This document shows, one piece after another, positions 51,485 through 61,970 of a stretch of 64,000 nucleotides of DNA (position 1 is its first letter; each line of letters starts with the position of its first letter). The notes beneath the pieces are model-generated. The model made no database searches. It was not told where the DNA came from and saw only the letters and a program-made list of their open reading frames with translations. The DNA is from Adineta steineri (Eukaryota; Rotifera; Eurotatoria; Adinetida; Adinetidae): assembly GCA_905250115.1 (NCBI GenBank), contig CAJNOI010000020.1, positions 408,804-472,803 of the forward strand. The letters are read 5' to 3'. The position numbers and the translations under genes were made by a program.

Positions 51485-52102
51485 ATTTTCTTCTTTTTTT
51501 TTCGAATGTTTGTTGTCTTTATCATGTTAATTCTTGTTCACATTCAATCATGAACTAAAAACAAAGTTTTCTTTTTTCTGATCTTATTAACTACCAAAAA
51601 ACATAAGAAAATAATCATGACAACTTTTTATGTGTGTGTGATGTAAACAGACAAAGAAAAAAGCCTAATTAAAGAGTATTAAAAATGCTGCTATATTAAT
51701 CCATGTCTTCAAAATCGCCAAGGTTTGAGCAATGAATCGCGATTTTTCAAAGTATTGACGATTATATCGCCAGTCAGAAATGCTTATTTTGTCAGAATCA
51801 AGACTTTTCGATAAAAAGTCCTTAATTTTGGCGATAGATCTCATAATCAATCTTTATGTTATTCACGTCAGCACAACTTTAATCCAACAAGATCTTGAGC
51901 AATACCAAAGAGTAAACATAATATGAAAGATTAGTAATCAAAGTTCAATATTCAAAATAAATCTATGATTTATTTTTCATCTAGTTAAAAATGAAAGAAA
52001 TATCTTTATTTTATTTCATCAAAATACCAGGGAATTAGACAGGTCTAAAATAATATAATCAAAATGAAATGACAATCGGGTGTAACACACAAACGAATTA
52101 GA
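51485..52102. other. convergent spacer PSMD11 / NDUFA2 with an undefined less AT-rich patch
   Basis: At about 51700-51845 a 60-codon minus-strand frame has balanced composition (IKDFLSKSLDSDKISISDWR) but no family I know. The DNA carries short opposed motifs (ATCGCCAA, TTGGCGAT), so a transposon scrap is an alternative. Confidence 0.4.
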
Positions 52103-52387
52103 TTAAGTCGCTTTACTGGTTAATTTTTCTACAGCATTAAGTACTTGATCAGCATTCATGCCTGTTAATGGAATTTGTTTTTCAATACCATATTCATATC
52201 TTGTCCATAATGTTGGAGTTATATTTGAACATTCACGAATAAGTATAGGCGTTGTTGGATTTTGTTTCTTAATATTAACATAAAATTTATCAATAAATTG
52301 TCGTACACCTTCACTTGTTGATGATTTTTGACATAAATGCAAACGTAATTCTTTAACAGCTGATGCAAATCGTAATGCTTTTGCCAT
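52103..52387 (-). CDS. NDUFA2: Complex I subunit NDUFA2 (B8)
   Basis: A single exon of 94 aa (human 99). KELRLHLCQKSSTSEGVRQFI, a FYVNIKKQNPTTPILIREC block and the WTRYEYGIEKQIPL end match NDUFA2, a thioredoxin-fold accessory subunit of mitochondrial NADH:ubiquinone oxidoreductase on the matrix arm. CQKSSTS keeps the first Cys; the second Cys is in IREC. A TTTCTTTTAG acceptor (AG at 52404-52403) lies 15 nt upstream of the ATG. Confidence 0.95.
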   Translation of the reverse strand: MAKALRFASAVKELRLHLCQKSSTSEGVRQFIDKFYVNIKKQNPTTPILIRECSNITPTLWTRYEYGIEKQIPLTGMNADQVLNAVEKLTSKAT

Positions 52388-53372
52388 TGTTCTATATTAA
52401 TTCTAAAAGAAATGATAATTAATTTTAGTAATTTTATGTGAATTACATTTAAATCATATGCGTTTGAAAAACTAAAACATAACACACAGTACGAATCAAA
52501 CAACAAGTATTGAAGGACTTCGATACTCCAATCATACTATTCGAACGTGATTGACTGAATATCTACTGACATCTAGCTTGCAAAACGTACTGAATAATTA
52601 TGCTAAACATAGTAACGCATTACGTATGAATATATCCAGTGTTTTATCTAGCTTTTTCCTTTCAAGAGTGCGATAGCGATTTTCAGGAGGCGAAAATCTA
52701 ATTTCTGGAGGAAAAATACGTAGTATAAGTACAAAAATTGCAATGTTCGGAAGAGCAAAATCGGTCTCCGGGAGGGCGCCGCCATCACTGTCCTCCTTCT
52801 AGATAAATCACTGAATATATCTTCAAAAATATTTTTCTCTATTTATTAAAAACTTATTTATATATATATTTCTTGCACATACACAAGTCTTTTTCTTCAA
52901 TTTAATCTCATCCTTCATAATTTTTAAATTAATTTCAGGTTTCATAAAAAAACTTGACAAAAAATCATTGATTTATGGTACATCGCAATAGGTAATTGGT
53001 ACATGCGTATTGTTATAATGTGTTATTCTATCACCTTTTTTTTCTATCTTTCGTACTAAGTCAAAACGATAGATTAGATATCATTATTTTATTATTTGTT
53101 AATCTTTTCGGACCAAAACTTATATATAGAAAAATGGTGACAGTGCTTTTTTTCTATTGCAATCTCTAATAGTACAAAATGAACTGGTCTTAGTGTCTAC
53201 TTACATATAAAAATCCAATATCAAGAGATACAAAACACGAGTCAATTCTCGCAGAAAAAGGATACTAGTATGACAAAACAAAATAAAAAAAATACTTCGT
53301 CATACTTTTTGTCTGAATATATATATATATATATGATTTTATAAAAAAAGTAACACATTATAAAAACAGAAT
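52388..53372. other. spacer with hAT MITE
   Basis: Non-coding apart from the 177-bp element at 52637-52813. The downstream part is AT-rich, with a TA run near 53325 just before the secreted-protein gene. Confidence 0.6.
52637..52813. mobile_element. Non-autonomous hAT-type MITE
   Basis: Terminal inverted repeats CAGTGTTTTATCTAG and CTAGATAAATCACTG match at 14 of 15 positions. A perfect 8-bp direct duplication AATATATC flanks the element (52629-52636 and 52814-52821). CAGTG ends plus an 8-bp duplication are diagnostic of the hAT superfamily. The 177-bp interior is non-coding and GC-richer than its surroundings (for example GGGAGGGCGCCGCC). The perfect duplication suggests fairly recent insertion. 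Confidence 0.92.
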
Positions 53373-54027
53373 ATGTTAGTACTTATCGCTCTTTTCGCTA
53401 TCACAGCATCTATAGCCTGTGCACGTGCGACACCTCCACAATATCCACTATGGCCTACTGGTTTCAAGTAAAACTATCTTCTTGAATAATAAGCTATCGA
53501 AAGAGTTAACCCTTTTTATCTTTAGAACAGAAGCAACTATAACTGCTTTTGATGAAGAGAATCAACCGCATACTCATCGAAGTGTATTTTATTATTCTTA
53601 TACAAATAAAACGTCTAGTGGACGTTTACATGGACAAGAACGACATGATCATTTTGGTTATTGTTACGGTTGGGCTGTAAATCAACCAAGTTGCACCATA
53701 TTAATTACCGATAATGTCTATGTTGTTGCTAATAATCTTTGTTGTTTAGCAATGCCAGGAAATTATGGTGTACCTATTGGTTGGCTTAAAGGTGCAACAT
53801 GGCTTGGAATAGAACAAATACATGGTAAAACTGTTGATCATTGGTATTCTCATGAACATGAATATTGGAGTGAAGTTAATGAGCCATTTAATGGTGTTCG
53901 TTAGTCAGGACCAAATTTTAAAACACCACGTCAATTCACGGACTATGATGTTTGGCAAGTTGAACCACAAAATCCAAGTCTTTTTGATTTACCAAAAAAT
54001 GTTGATTGTAGTCAACCTTGCCCATAA
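53373..54027 (+). pseudogene. Secreted Cys-containing protein gene with in-frame TAG
   Basis: Two exons, 53373-53467 and 53526-54027. Signal peptide MLVLIALFAITASIACA, then a domain with HTHRSVFYYSYT, RHDHFGYCYGWAVNQPSC, NNLCCLAMPGNYG, GIEQIHGKTVDHWYSHEHEYW and, near the end, DYDVWQVEPQNPSLFDLP and CSQPCP. The family is not recognised. Codon 158 of 199 is TAG (53902-53904), yet the same frame continues for 40 residues of clearly protein-like sequence to a TAA at 54025. Either it is a recent nonsense allele or base error, or the product is 157 aa and truncated. No short intron removes the stop. Confidence 0.7.
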
Positions 54028-54779
54028 AATGAAAATTCTATTGAAAAGTATAATATTTCATCGATATTCTGAATAAAGAAAAATAATATTACAATTATTA
54101 TATATTTTTTTGCTACTATCGTTAAAATCTTTGTAAACAATTATAGTTTGAGTTTTGAAAAAATGTGTTACTTAAGTTTAAGTAACAATTTTCTAAATTC
54201 TGATAAAATAATTCATCCAGAATAGTTACTTTTGGTGTTGATCAACACAAACAAAGAAGAAGAAGAAGAATAGAAATATTTCGAATATTCGAAGCAACTC
54301 TTCGAGTTTCACATGTATGGATATTATGCTACTAATTAAACTTTTGTATATTATACGATATAGCGAAATTATTTATGAAAGTGAGTGAGGGTAAATGAGA
54401 GTTTAATTCATTCTTGTCTTACCCACACCAACATATAAGATTAAAAGTTCAATACTCTAGATCGAATATAAGTATGAAAAAATATGAGTTACAAATTTTT
54501 ATTAATTATAAAGAGACACTCTTTAAGCAGCACACAACATAAAATTTTACAACATAATTTTGGTTTTTATCGACATGAGTAATTTCATTGTTGTACAAAG
54601 CATTTGTTTAAAAGACTTCGGCGTTAATCTGGTTTTTAAATAAATATTCGGTTGAACAAAGCAAGGTTGGATGAAAAATTAATCCTTCGAAAATAATAAT
54701 GTAATATATTAAAAAGAAAAAGAATTATAGTAAAGATTCTACCTGACAACATTTATTTTACAATAAGTACAAAAAAATT
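54028..54779. other. convergent spacer with telomere-like pair 4
   Basis: AT-rich DNA containing the weak inverted pair at 54381-54433. No gene is seen. Confidence 0.5.
54381..54433. repeat. TGTGGG-like inverted pair 4 (weak)
   Basis: GTGAGTGAGGGTAAATG is followed after about 20 nt by CTTACCCACACCAACA, whose reverse complement carries TGG-TGTGGG-TAAG in the same 6-nt register. Confidence 0.45.
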
Positions 54780-55912
54780 TCAATTTGATTCAATTTCGAA
54801 TTTCTGTAATCGATAATTGTATGAATCAAAGACATAAAGATTACCGTGTTTATCAAATAATAAATCACTAGGATAAAACAGTTGATTTGTTTCATTTCCT
54901 TCACCATTTCCACCAACAACAATACTACCTTCTTTAGCACCATTGATCCAACGAATCACACGATGATTCCCTGTGTCGGTTACATAAACATTACCTAAAT
55001 GATCGACAACTACACCTGTAGGTCCAGACAGTTGTGTTAGATTAGCTCCAGCACCGTTTCCACCAGCGACAATAATTCCTGTTGTTGCGTTTTTCATCCA
55101 TTTCATTACACGATGATTATTTTGATCTACAACATATACTGAATAATTCATGTCGACAAATAGAAACATTGGCATGTTAAGTTGTCCGGAATGATTTCCT
55201 GCTTTGTTTCCACCTGCAACGCGTGTGCTTCTGTTATTAGCTCCAATTTCCCATTGTCTGACTTCATGTTCGTTCCAATCACTAACATAGAGATATCCTT
55301 TATCATCCATTACTACACCACGACACATGACTTTCGGAATGATTATGTCTATATCTGCTGTATTGTGGCGAGACCATCGAACTACGCGCCAATTTCCATC
55401 ATCACAAACAATCATTGAATCCGTTTTTTTATCAAAAATAATATCAGTTGGACGCCATAATTCGTGTGTCGCATTTTCACCAATAACAATTGGAAGATTC
55501 GTTTGATTTAATTTCAATTGTATAATGCGACCTGTGTGTACTTCAAGAATATAGATAACATCATCATCATCATCAATATACATAGAATTTGAATTACTGG
55601 CAAAATCACCAAAATCGAATTGATGAAAAATAGTTATTCCATTCTGTGTCCATTTTGTTTTATTGGTAATTACGTTATATAATGGAGCTATAATGAAGCA
55701 AAAGTAAACTGTCATCATATAAAAACAATTATGATGTTAATAAAACTCATCTTATTCTATATTTAATTAGTTCTAATAGATCTATTATTTATGACTTGTT
55801 ATAACTGATGCTTTTCTTATCACCCGTTCATTAAACTATACCTTTGGATGTTGTTGCTACTCTTGCTGTCACTGGTGTTCCTGTTTTTGTTGCTATCGTT
55901 GTTGTTGTTGTT

Positions 55913-55955
<43 letters not shown>

Positions 55956-56322
55956 TTGTTGATATTGTTCCTGTGGTCGTTGTTGTTGCTATTATGTTAT
56001 TGGTCTTCATCTTTTTCTTGTGTATGAGAACCGTTGGAACAGTAATAATTATCGTAATTAAAATGATACAGACTAAAACCAAGATACATCTGCCATAACG
56101 AATATGTTCACATCTAAAATGAATCAATATATTTCATCATTGATTAAAAGATCAAGTTTACATACGAGATTTTCCATTCATTAACTGCATTTTTGTTTAT
56201 ATTTTGAACAGGAGCTGGTGAGTGAACCTAAGAAAGACTGTTTGTTATTGAATTACTCGAACATATCTTTTTCATACTTCATTAGCAATTTCAATTTTTG
56301 ATATATCATCCAACTTGGCCAT
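54780..56322 (-). CDS. Type II membrane protein: Thr stalk plus NHL beta-propeller
   Basis: Four phase-compatible exons. The first begins at the ATG at 56322 (MAKLDDISKIEIANE). The second starts VHSPAPVQNINKN. The third encodes CEHIRYGRC, a TM helix (CILVLVCIILITIIITVPTVLI) and an extracellular Thr stalk of more than 20 Thr. The last spans 55696-54780. It holds about six NHL-type blades with N-glycosylation sites: DIIFDKKTDSMIVCDDGNWR, VVMDDKGYLYVSDWNEHEVR, FVDMNYSVYVVDQNNHRV, GVVVDHLGNVYVTDTGNHRV, DLLFDKHGNLYVFDSYNYR. GG-N-GAG loops separate the blades. Such NHL ectodomain proteins are numerous in rotifers; ligand unknown. The stalk is coded by a microsatellite, so its length is probably polymorphic. 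Confidence 0.85.
55893..55962 (-). repeat. GTTGTC/GTT microsatellite coding the Thr stalk
   Basis: The plus strand reads (GTT)n, then about seven alternating GTTGTC units, then (GTT)n. On the coding strand these are ACA-class Thr codons. The alternation gives a 6-bp higher-order period inside a trinucleotide repeat. Confidence 0.8.
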
Positions 56323-57698
56323 TTTTCGAATGATTTGATAACTAAAAAACAATAGTAAATTGATAATTGTAGAAGAAAAGATTTGTGAGAAATCGTCATA
56401 GAAAGAAAATTATTTTATTTAAAATTATATTTCTCATGAAACATGTTATTACTAAGAAAAAAAAGTGTTTCTGTTATTTTTTTATGAACTGTGCAAATGA
56501 ATGTGTTTCCATCTGTCATTTTTTCTTCAAAAAATAATTTGGCTTCTTCTGCATGTTCATAAATGGAACTAGATTCTTGAATAAAAATAGCAGATGGGAG
56601 TATTTTGTATATTCTTGTTGTGCAACGGAAATTTCCATTAAAGAATAAAAAAAAACGCTGTCCATTATCTCAGATAATTTATCTGAGATTTATTTTTCCT
56701 GATTTTTGTGCTACCTTCATATAATAAATGATATTGAGAGAACAACTTAATTTGATGAATGATCTCTACTAAGTGCATAATAATTATGACTTTTTTACAT
56801 TATAATTTTAAAAAGGTTTATAAATGCTTGAACGATATTCCAATCTTAATGATAAACGAATAAATATAAAGTATTCATAATATACACCGAGTGAAAGTTT
56901 TGAGTTATCTGCACAATGCCATAAGTAAAGCATCTTTAATTTAGGATATCAATGCAAAAAAGGATTCTATTAACAAGATGTTGAACTTTTATTAGAAATT
57001 TCAAAAAATTCAAATAAAACAGTTGTTAGATATACAAAGAATGTAATGATAATCTTGGAAATGATGATATGATTATAAAGATCTGCTTATGATAAAAAAT
57101 AGCATTTCAATACCGAAATTTCTATATGCGTTTGAAATGAAAAGCAAAAAAAATAAATTGTCATAAAAGGATTCATTGACAAAAAAAGCAGCACGGTAAT
57201 ATTTTGTGAGTGAGTATGAGAGGGCTGGGGTGTGGATGTGAATAAGGACATGGGTGTGGGTAAGAGCATAGATGTGCGTGTTTTGTTAATCTGTCATCGA
57301 GCCACATCCATATCCATACCAACATCCACATCTGCACCCACGCCCATCTTTCAAGATGATTTATGTCTTTTGCGAACTTCTATTTTCGGAATTTATTTTT
57401 TTCGGAATTTTTTGACATATTCCCCTTAACATATATTATGCTAGTTCAGATGAGTTAGTTACATAAATCTGATGTTTGCTACCAACATTTATGCCATATT
57501 TCACATTTTAATTCTGCAGAAATTGTGTTAACACCTTTTTTTATTGATAATAGTCACAATACAACATTAAGAAGAAAGAAAAATAAGCATTGAACAAAAA
57601 AATAACTGCATACAACAACTTTCAAGTTTTCATAGAATGTTTATTGATTAAAAATACATTCTGATGATATTACACTTAAGTTTATTAGTTTGATACTT
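56323..57698. other. non-coding DNA with the longest TGTGGG-like inverted pair
   Basis: 1.4 kb of AT-rich sequence without a recognised gene. The notable object is the inverted pair at 57206-57347. Confidence 0.55.
57206..57347. repeat. TGTGGG-like inverted pair 5 (longest)
   Basis: The left arm (57206-57280) reads in hexamers such as TGTGGA-TGTGAA-TAAGGA, CATGGG-TGTGGG, TAAGAG-CATAGA, TGTGCG. The right arm (57302-57347), reverse-complemented, reads TGCAGA-TGTGGA-TGTTGG and TATGGA-TATGGA-TGTGGC. The loop is about 20 nt. Both arms are degenerate but keep the 6-nt register. Confidence 0.85.
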
Positions 57699-58724
57699 TT
57701 ATTGTATGAGACCGAACCATCGTAAAATATTAGTTGTATACTGTTTAACCGTATTGTGAAATGTGTTTCTATAAACTGTCGAAGGTAGAATATATATTAG
57801 AAAGATTAACATTGGTGGAATAAATGAAATAAAATATCCAAGAAGAAGTAGCCATCCATCGCTTGGCGATTTCATACAGTTTGATATAAATGTAAGAATT
57901 ATACGTGGTACACCAAGAATAACTAAAACAATTGGAGCAGTTAACAAATTTTTATGTTCTTTAATTGTTTTATATAAAGTTTGTTTATATGTTTGTTTCT
58001 TATGAAGATTTGCTTGTTGACGAGTTTTCACTACTATAAGAACTATAGTTGATATTAAATTAATTATAAATGGGCTAATAAAATGAAATGTATGAATAAA
58101 TGAATTATAAATTTTTAAACTAAGTGAATCTTTCATAATACACCATATTCTATTTTGACGACTATCATCCTGATTGACTTCATCAATGATATATCGATGA
58201 ATAGGATCATGTACATAACTAACAGCAACAGTAATAAAGAGAATAGCCATCATTAATTTTGCTGTTTTTTTACTTTTATTCTTATCAAAACTTACACCTT
58301 TTATTACAGCAGTTGTTCGTTCTATAGCTATACATGCATTTAACCATTGATCTATAGAAACAAACATTCGTAAAATATAATCAAATGAATAACATTGACC
58401 AGATAAAAATGANNNNNNNNNNTCATAAAAAGTAAAATTTGGAAAATGACTAGTTTTTTCTTGAACATGATATTTGAATGAGAATTCATTCATACAATAT
58501 GACATTATCATATGATTCTTAGCATTAATTTTGACATTGGTGTAATTACGAACATAAATATTATTAAAACCCTTCTCATCAATAAACGTAATAGTACGTA
58601 GACAATTATATTGTAATGCATTATTACTTTTATTCTTCAAATCTGTATAATAAAGATTGAATTGTGAAGTAGCAGCAATGAAATGTAAAAGAATACAATA
58701 GAAAATATATTTCATATGAAACAT
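57699..58724 (-). CDS. GPCR-like membrane protein, interrupted by assembly gap
   Basis: The frame runs from the ATG at 58724 to 57699, with 10 Ns at 58413-58422. Signal peptide-like start (IFYCILLHFIAATSQ) and a roughly 80-residue extracellular N terminus with Asn glycosylation sites. After the gap come CYSFDYILRMFVSIDQWLNACIAIERTTAVIKG (TM3 with an ERT variant of DRY), LMMAILFITVAVSYV, FHFISPFIINLISTIVLIVV, APIVLVILGVPRIILTFIS and LLLGYFISFIPPMLIFLIYILPS, with YRNTF after the last TM. TM1 and TM2 are absent, so the gap almost surely hides more than 10 bases. Rhodopsin-like receptor of an orphan type; ligand unknown. Confidence 0.72.
   Translation of the reverse strand: MFHMKYIFYCILLHFIAATSQFNLYYTDLKNKSNNALQYNCLRTITFIDEKGFNNIYVRNYTNVKINAKNHMIMSYCMNEFSFKYHVQEKTSHFPNFTFYXXXXSFLSGQCYSFDYILRMFVSIDQWLNACIAIERTTAVIKGVSFDKNKSKKTAKLMMAILFITVAVSYVHDPIHRYIIDEVNQDDSRQNRIWCIMKDSLSLKIYNSFIHTFHFISPFIINLISTIVLIVVKTRQQANLHKKQTYKQTLYKTIKEHKNLLTAPIVLVILGVPRIILTFISNCMKSPSDGWLLLLGYFISFIPPMLIFLIYILPSTVYRNTFHNTVKQYTTNILRWFGLIQ
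58413..58422. other. assembly gap (10 N)
   Basis: Ten Ns inside the GPCR-like gene. The protein around it lacks about two TM helices, so the true gap is probably larger. Confidence 0.98.
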
Positions 58725-61650
58725 TTTCAAGTTAGAATAAAGAACTGAATATTTGTATCATTTTAATTCATTATATACTTCTTTCTTTCTCTCTCTTTTC
58801 AAAATCTATAGAAAAATATAAACAAATGCATCTGTTTCTGTTTTCACATATTATAATTGTTGATTTGCCAGTTTTTAATGTATTTCCTTTTTACAGTTTC
58901 AAGTCAATATTCCACGTTTAACATAAATATTATATAGTAAATATATTTTAATAAAAAAAAGTCTGTTATTTCATTTTTTTGAGTTGTTTATTATTTTAAC
59001 ATCCTTCTAAACTTATTTATTTCCATTTTCATTTATTCATATAATATCTGTTTTAAATGAATGTATATGATAATGGCTATCATTTAAGTAGTCAGAAGAA
59101 TAAATGAAACGGTCGGTTAGGTAAATTAAAGAATAATTATAAGACTCGAAATATGCTACAGGATGATTTGCTATTTCTTCGTTCTGTCTTTTTACTATCA
59201 TGTAAAGATGACAAATACGGTATACATTATTTAATTGTGCCATTTTTTCATCTTTCAATGTTGCGTAGGTATTCTTCCAGATCCTGTGGTGCCAATCTTA
59301 GATGGAACTGAATTTGGATCTGAAACTTTTATACCTTGGTGACTATATGATCACTGTCATCATAGCTTGAGAAACGGACAGGATTTTCATCCAGAGTAAC
59401 AAGACTATGGTTCGAGCGTAAACCTAAAAAAAATGCTAGAGAGATCGAGCAAGGATCCATAAATTTTAGACTCAATTTAGTCTATATTCTTTCTGTTTCC
59501 CTAATTGATTCACATATATTAGTGCAATAATTGAATTATCATCTCATTTTTTATTGCCTTTGCTGATAAAATATGCGTCCTGGTCGAATAATTTGAATTT
59601 TGTTGCTGATAGTAATATATAAAAAACTGATCATTTTATAATTGATTTTACGATAATATAGCCACAATTATTAATAATATCTAACACATAGCCGAAGCTT
59701 GAAAGAAGAAAAAAAGTAAAATTCAGATACAATATATATGTAAATTAGAACTGATTATAGTCTGTCAGGAATATTCCGAAAAGACCTGAAAATCTGCAAA
59801 AGAAACTATTTTGTATCTTCTGGAACGGTCTTTTTTGCCATTCAGTACTGTCCTTGAGAACTTTCTTCTTTCAGTAAATGGAATTTGAACTTCTTTAGAA
59901 AATCAACAACATCAAATTATATTAAAATCTGCTGCATATTAATCTACATACAAAAAAAACGGAGGTGAAAAATCACATATAAGCGGCATGATATTTATCA
60001 AAGTATGACAAAAGTATCTATTTCAAAAGAGGAAATTAAAATATTTACATCTGATATATGATTTTTGAAGCGAGCTCCGTTGATTAATAAAAAAAGGACA
60101 GATGGTAGTTAGAGAGAAAATATCATGAATAACAAATCCATTTTTTTTGTCTTAGTCATAGTTGTAACAATTTGTATGAAATATTTTTTGTTTGTTAATA
60201 TTAAAAGATTTTTAGCGATGAAATATAAATTTTCGAATAGTTCAAGATAGAAAATCTTCCATTAAAATCACTCACAGTCATAAACAAATATTCAAAATAC
60301 AACTGAAACATCATCTAATCAACTGAAGAGATTGTAGTATGTGAAATGAACATTATATATATGTCAGCGTCCAATGTCGGATTCGCCTAAGCCAATGAGA
60401 GTTTGAATTGCATATTACATTAGAGTAAAACTAAAATATAACATATAAAGTTTTAATTTCAACAAAATAGAATACCCATTCCTAAGTAAACAATACAAGA
60501 AAATTTTCAATGAATTTCACAAAAAAACAACATGAAAGTATTTTCAGAATTTGATCATTCCATATTGTTACAATAAGAACCGTTCTTATGGCATTTCGTC
60601 GAACAAAAAACATTATTTTTCTTACATACGCATTGTTTTGTCCTACAGAGTGTGCATGTGGGTGGATGTATTCTTCTCATTCATTACCCATGCCCTCATT
60701 GATAGAACTATTTAGAAAACTCTCAAAAGTATCGTAAAAATGGCAAGACATAACATTCTTTTATTGGTATACATTTTCTCAGAGTTTAATTGTACATTGT
60801 AAGAAATATTTAACGATAAAAGTACGATGCAAAAAGTCACAATTTCAATAGGAAATAGCGTCATGTGACGAATTACGATTTTATAGAAAGCTAGCTAATA
60901 ATCGGTGGTTGCGAACCGTGACTTTATACAATCAGGGTTATCTCAGTTTTTAATATCTCTGGACAGCATAATATTAGATACAGTGCTTTTAATCAGAATC
61001 ACCACAATATCGAATATCGCGGTCGACTGTAGTTTAAGAAGAACATGTTTTCCGTGAATATTAGAATATGTAAAAATACCATTTGAATTATAAGCACAAT
61101 ACCTATAGATCTGAAAATATAATTATTCCAGATGTATATCGAAATAAAAGTTATGGAAGATTTTTGCGATCATTACTAACAATTGAAAGTGATTGTTCAA
61201 GTGTATCAATTAATTCCAATATTAATTATAAAAAGAGTTATAATAGAATTTTTTCAATAATTATTAGATTTATCTAACCTATTTGACTTAACTCCATGTT
61301 TTCAGAGAGAAGATCATATTTCATACTCACACTTTATTTGCTATGAATAATAACATAAGTAATATTTTTCATTCACGAATAATTTATTTTTTACGAAATA
61401 TATCAATATTGATGAATGAAAAAGCATCAAAAGATTTTATCTAAACTAAACGATATGAATATTATGGATAACATGAGTTTCAAGAAAAATCGCGTTTTTT
61501 TTTATTGTATATACTTGTAAAAATATCTTCGTCAATAAAATAAATGACATACTTCGTATAATATAAGGATAATTGTGACCAAGAACAGAAAAGATGGGTT
61601 TCTTATCGATAAACTAGGTAAATAAGAAGCGTAATGAGAAAAAGAAAAAG
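58725..61650. other. 2.9-kb sparse region, possible decayed coding scraps
   Basis: Short frames on the minus strand at 59037-59300 (HRIWKNTYATLKDE, VYRICHLYMIVKRQ) and the plus strand at 61083-61277 are protein-like in places but lack exon structure or a family. A less AT-rich patch spans 59265-59470. A TGTGGG-like pair lies at 60648-60699. Nothing else is supported. Confidence 0.4.
60648..60699. repeat. TGTGGG-like inverted pair 6
   Basis: GAGTGTGCATGTGGGTGGATG is followed after about 15 nt by CATTACCCATGCCCTCAT. The reverse complement of the right arm reads TGAGGG-CATGGG-TAATG in the same 6-nt register. Confidence 0.6.
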
Positions 61651-61723
61651 TGGAGAAGTTGGGCATCGATCCCAATACCTCTCGCATGCTAAGCGAGCGC
61701 TCTACCATATGAGCTACATCCCC
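61651..61723 (-). tRNA. tRNA-Ala(AGC)
   Basis: On the minus strand the gene starts GGGGATGTAGCTCATATGG (61723 downward), with the A box. The anticodon loop TTAGCAT carries AGC (plus-strand 61690-61688). The T arm TTGGG-ATCGATG-CCCAA is well formed, and the 3' end is CTTCTCC plus A at 61651. The acceptor stem has one G-T pair and one T-T mismatch at position 6-67. There is no intron. T-rich sequence lies just beyond the 3' end. Most likely functional, though slightly diverged. Confidence 0.93.
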
Positions 61724-61970
61724 GTTATAGGAACATATCATCAAATTACTGCAAACACTCTTCCTAAAAACTGAGTTTTTCAAGTAGATTTTCGTAATAA
61801 TTATCATTTGATTAAAACTAGTCGTACATTCAACAAATGAGAAAAAAGGTAACTATAAACGTTTTCAATATGAAAGAGTGTGGGTGTTGTATCCTTTTAC
61901 TCCCACTCACACCCTCGAGATAATTATAATATACATAAATATTTATTTTTTTTTATTAATGTAAAATTTA
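61724..61970. other. spacer with telomere-like pair 7
   Basis: Short AT-rich spacer between the tRNA and the GPCR 3' end. It contains the inverted pair at 61876-61917. Confidence 0.6.
61876..61917. repeat. TGTGGG-like inverted pair 7
   Basis: GAGTGTGGGTGTTG (61876-61889) faces CCCACTCACACCCTCG (61902-61917) across about 12 nt. The reverse complement of the right arm reads GAGGG-TGTGAG-TGGG. Confidence 0.75.

Noticed and set aside
51665-51850. 60-codon minus-strand frame and short opposed ATCGCCAA/TTGGCGAT motifs as a MITE
   Set aside because: No target duplication and the ends do not align as terminal repeats; left as unexplained patch.
53902-53904. TAG as programmed readthrough or pyrrolysine/selenocysteine-type recoding
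   Set aside because: No supporting stem-loop or known precedent for this family; nonsense allele or base error is simpler.
55844-56098. Plus-strand poly-Val frame
   Set aside because: Antisense of the Thr-stalk microsatellite in the NHL gene.
59037-59440. Possible minus-strand gene fragment
   Set aside because: Parts look protein-like, but frames change, there is no GT-AG structure and no family is recognised.
22726-61917. TGTGGG-like pairs as a CRISPR-like or ordinary tandem array
   Set aside because: They are isolated inverted pairs of 6-nt units, not evenly spaced long direct repeats.
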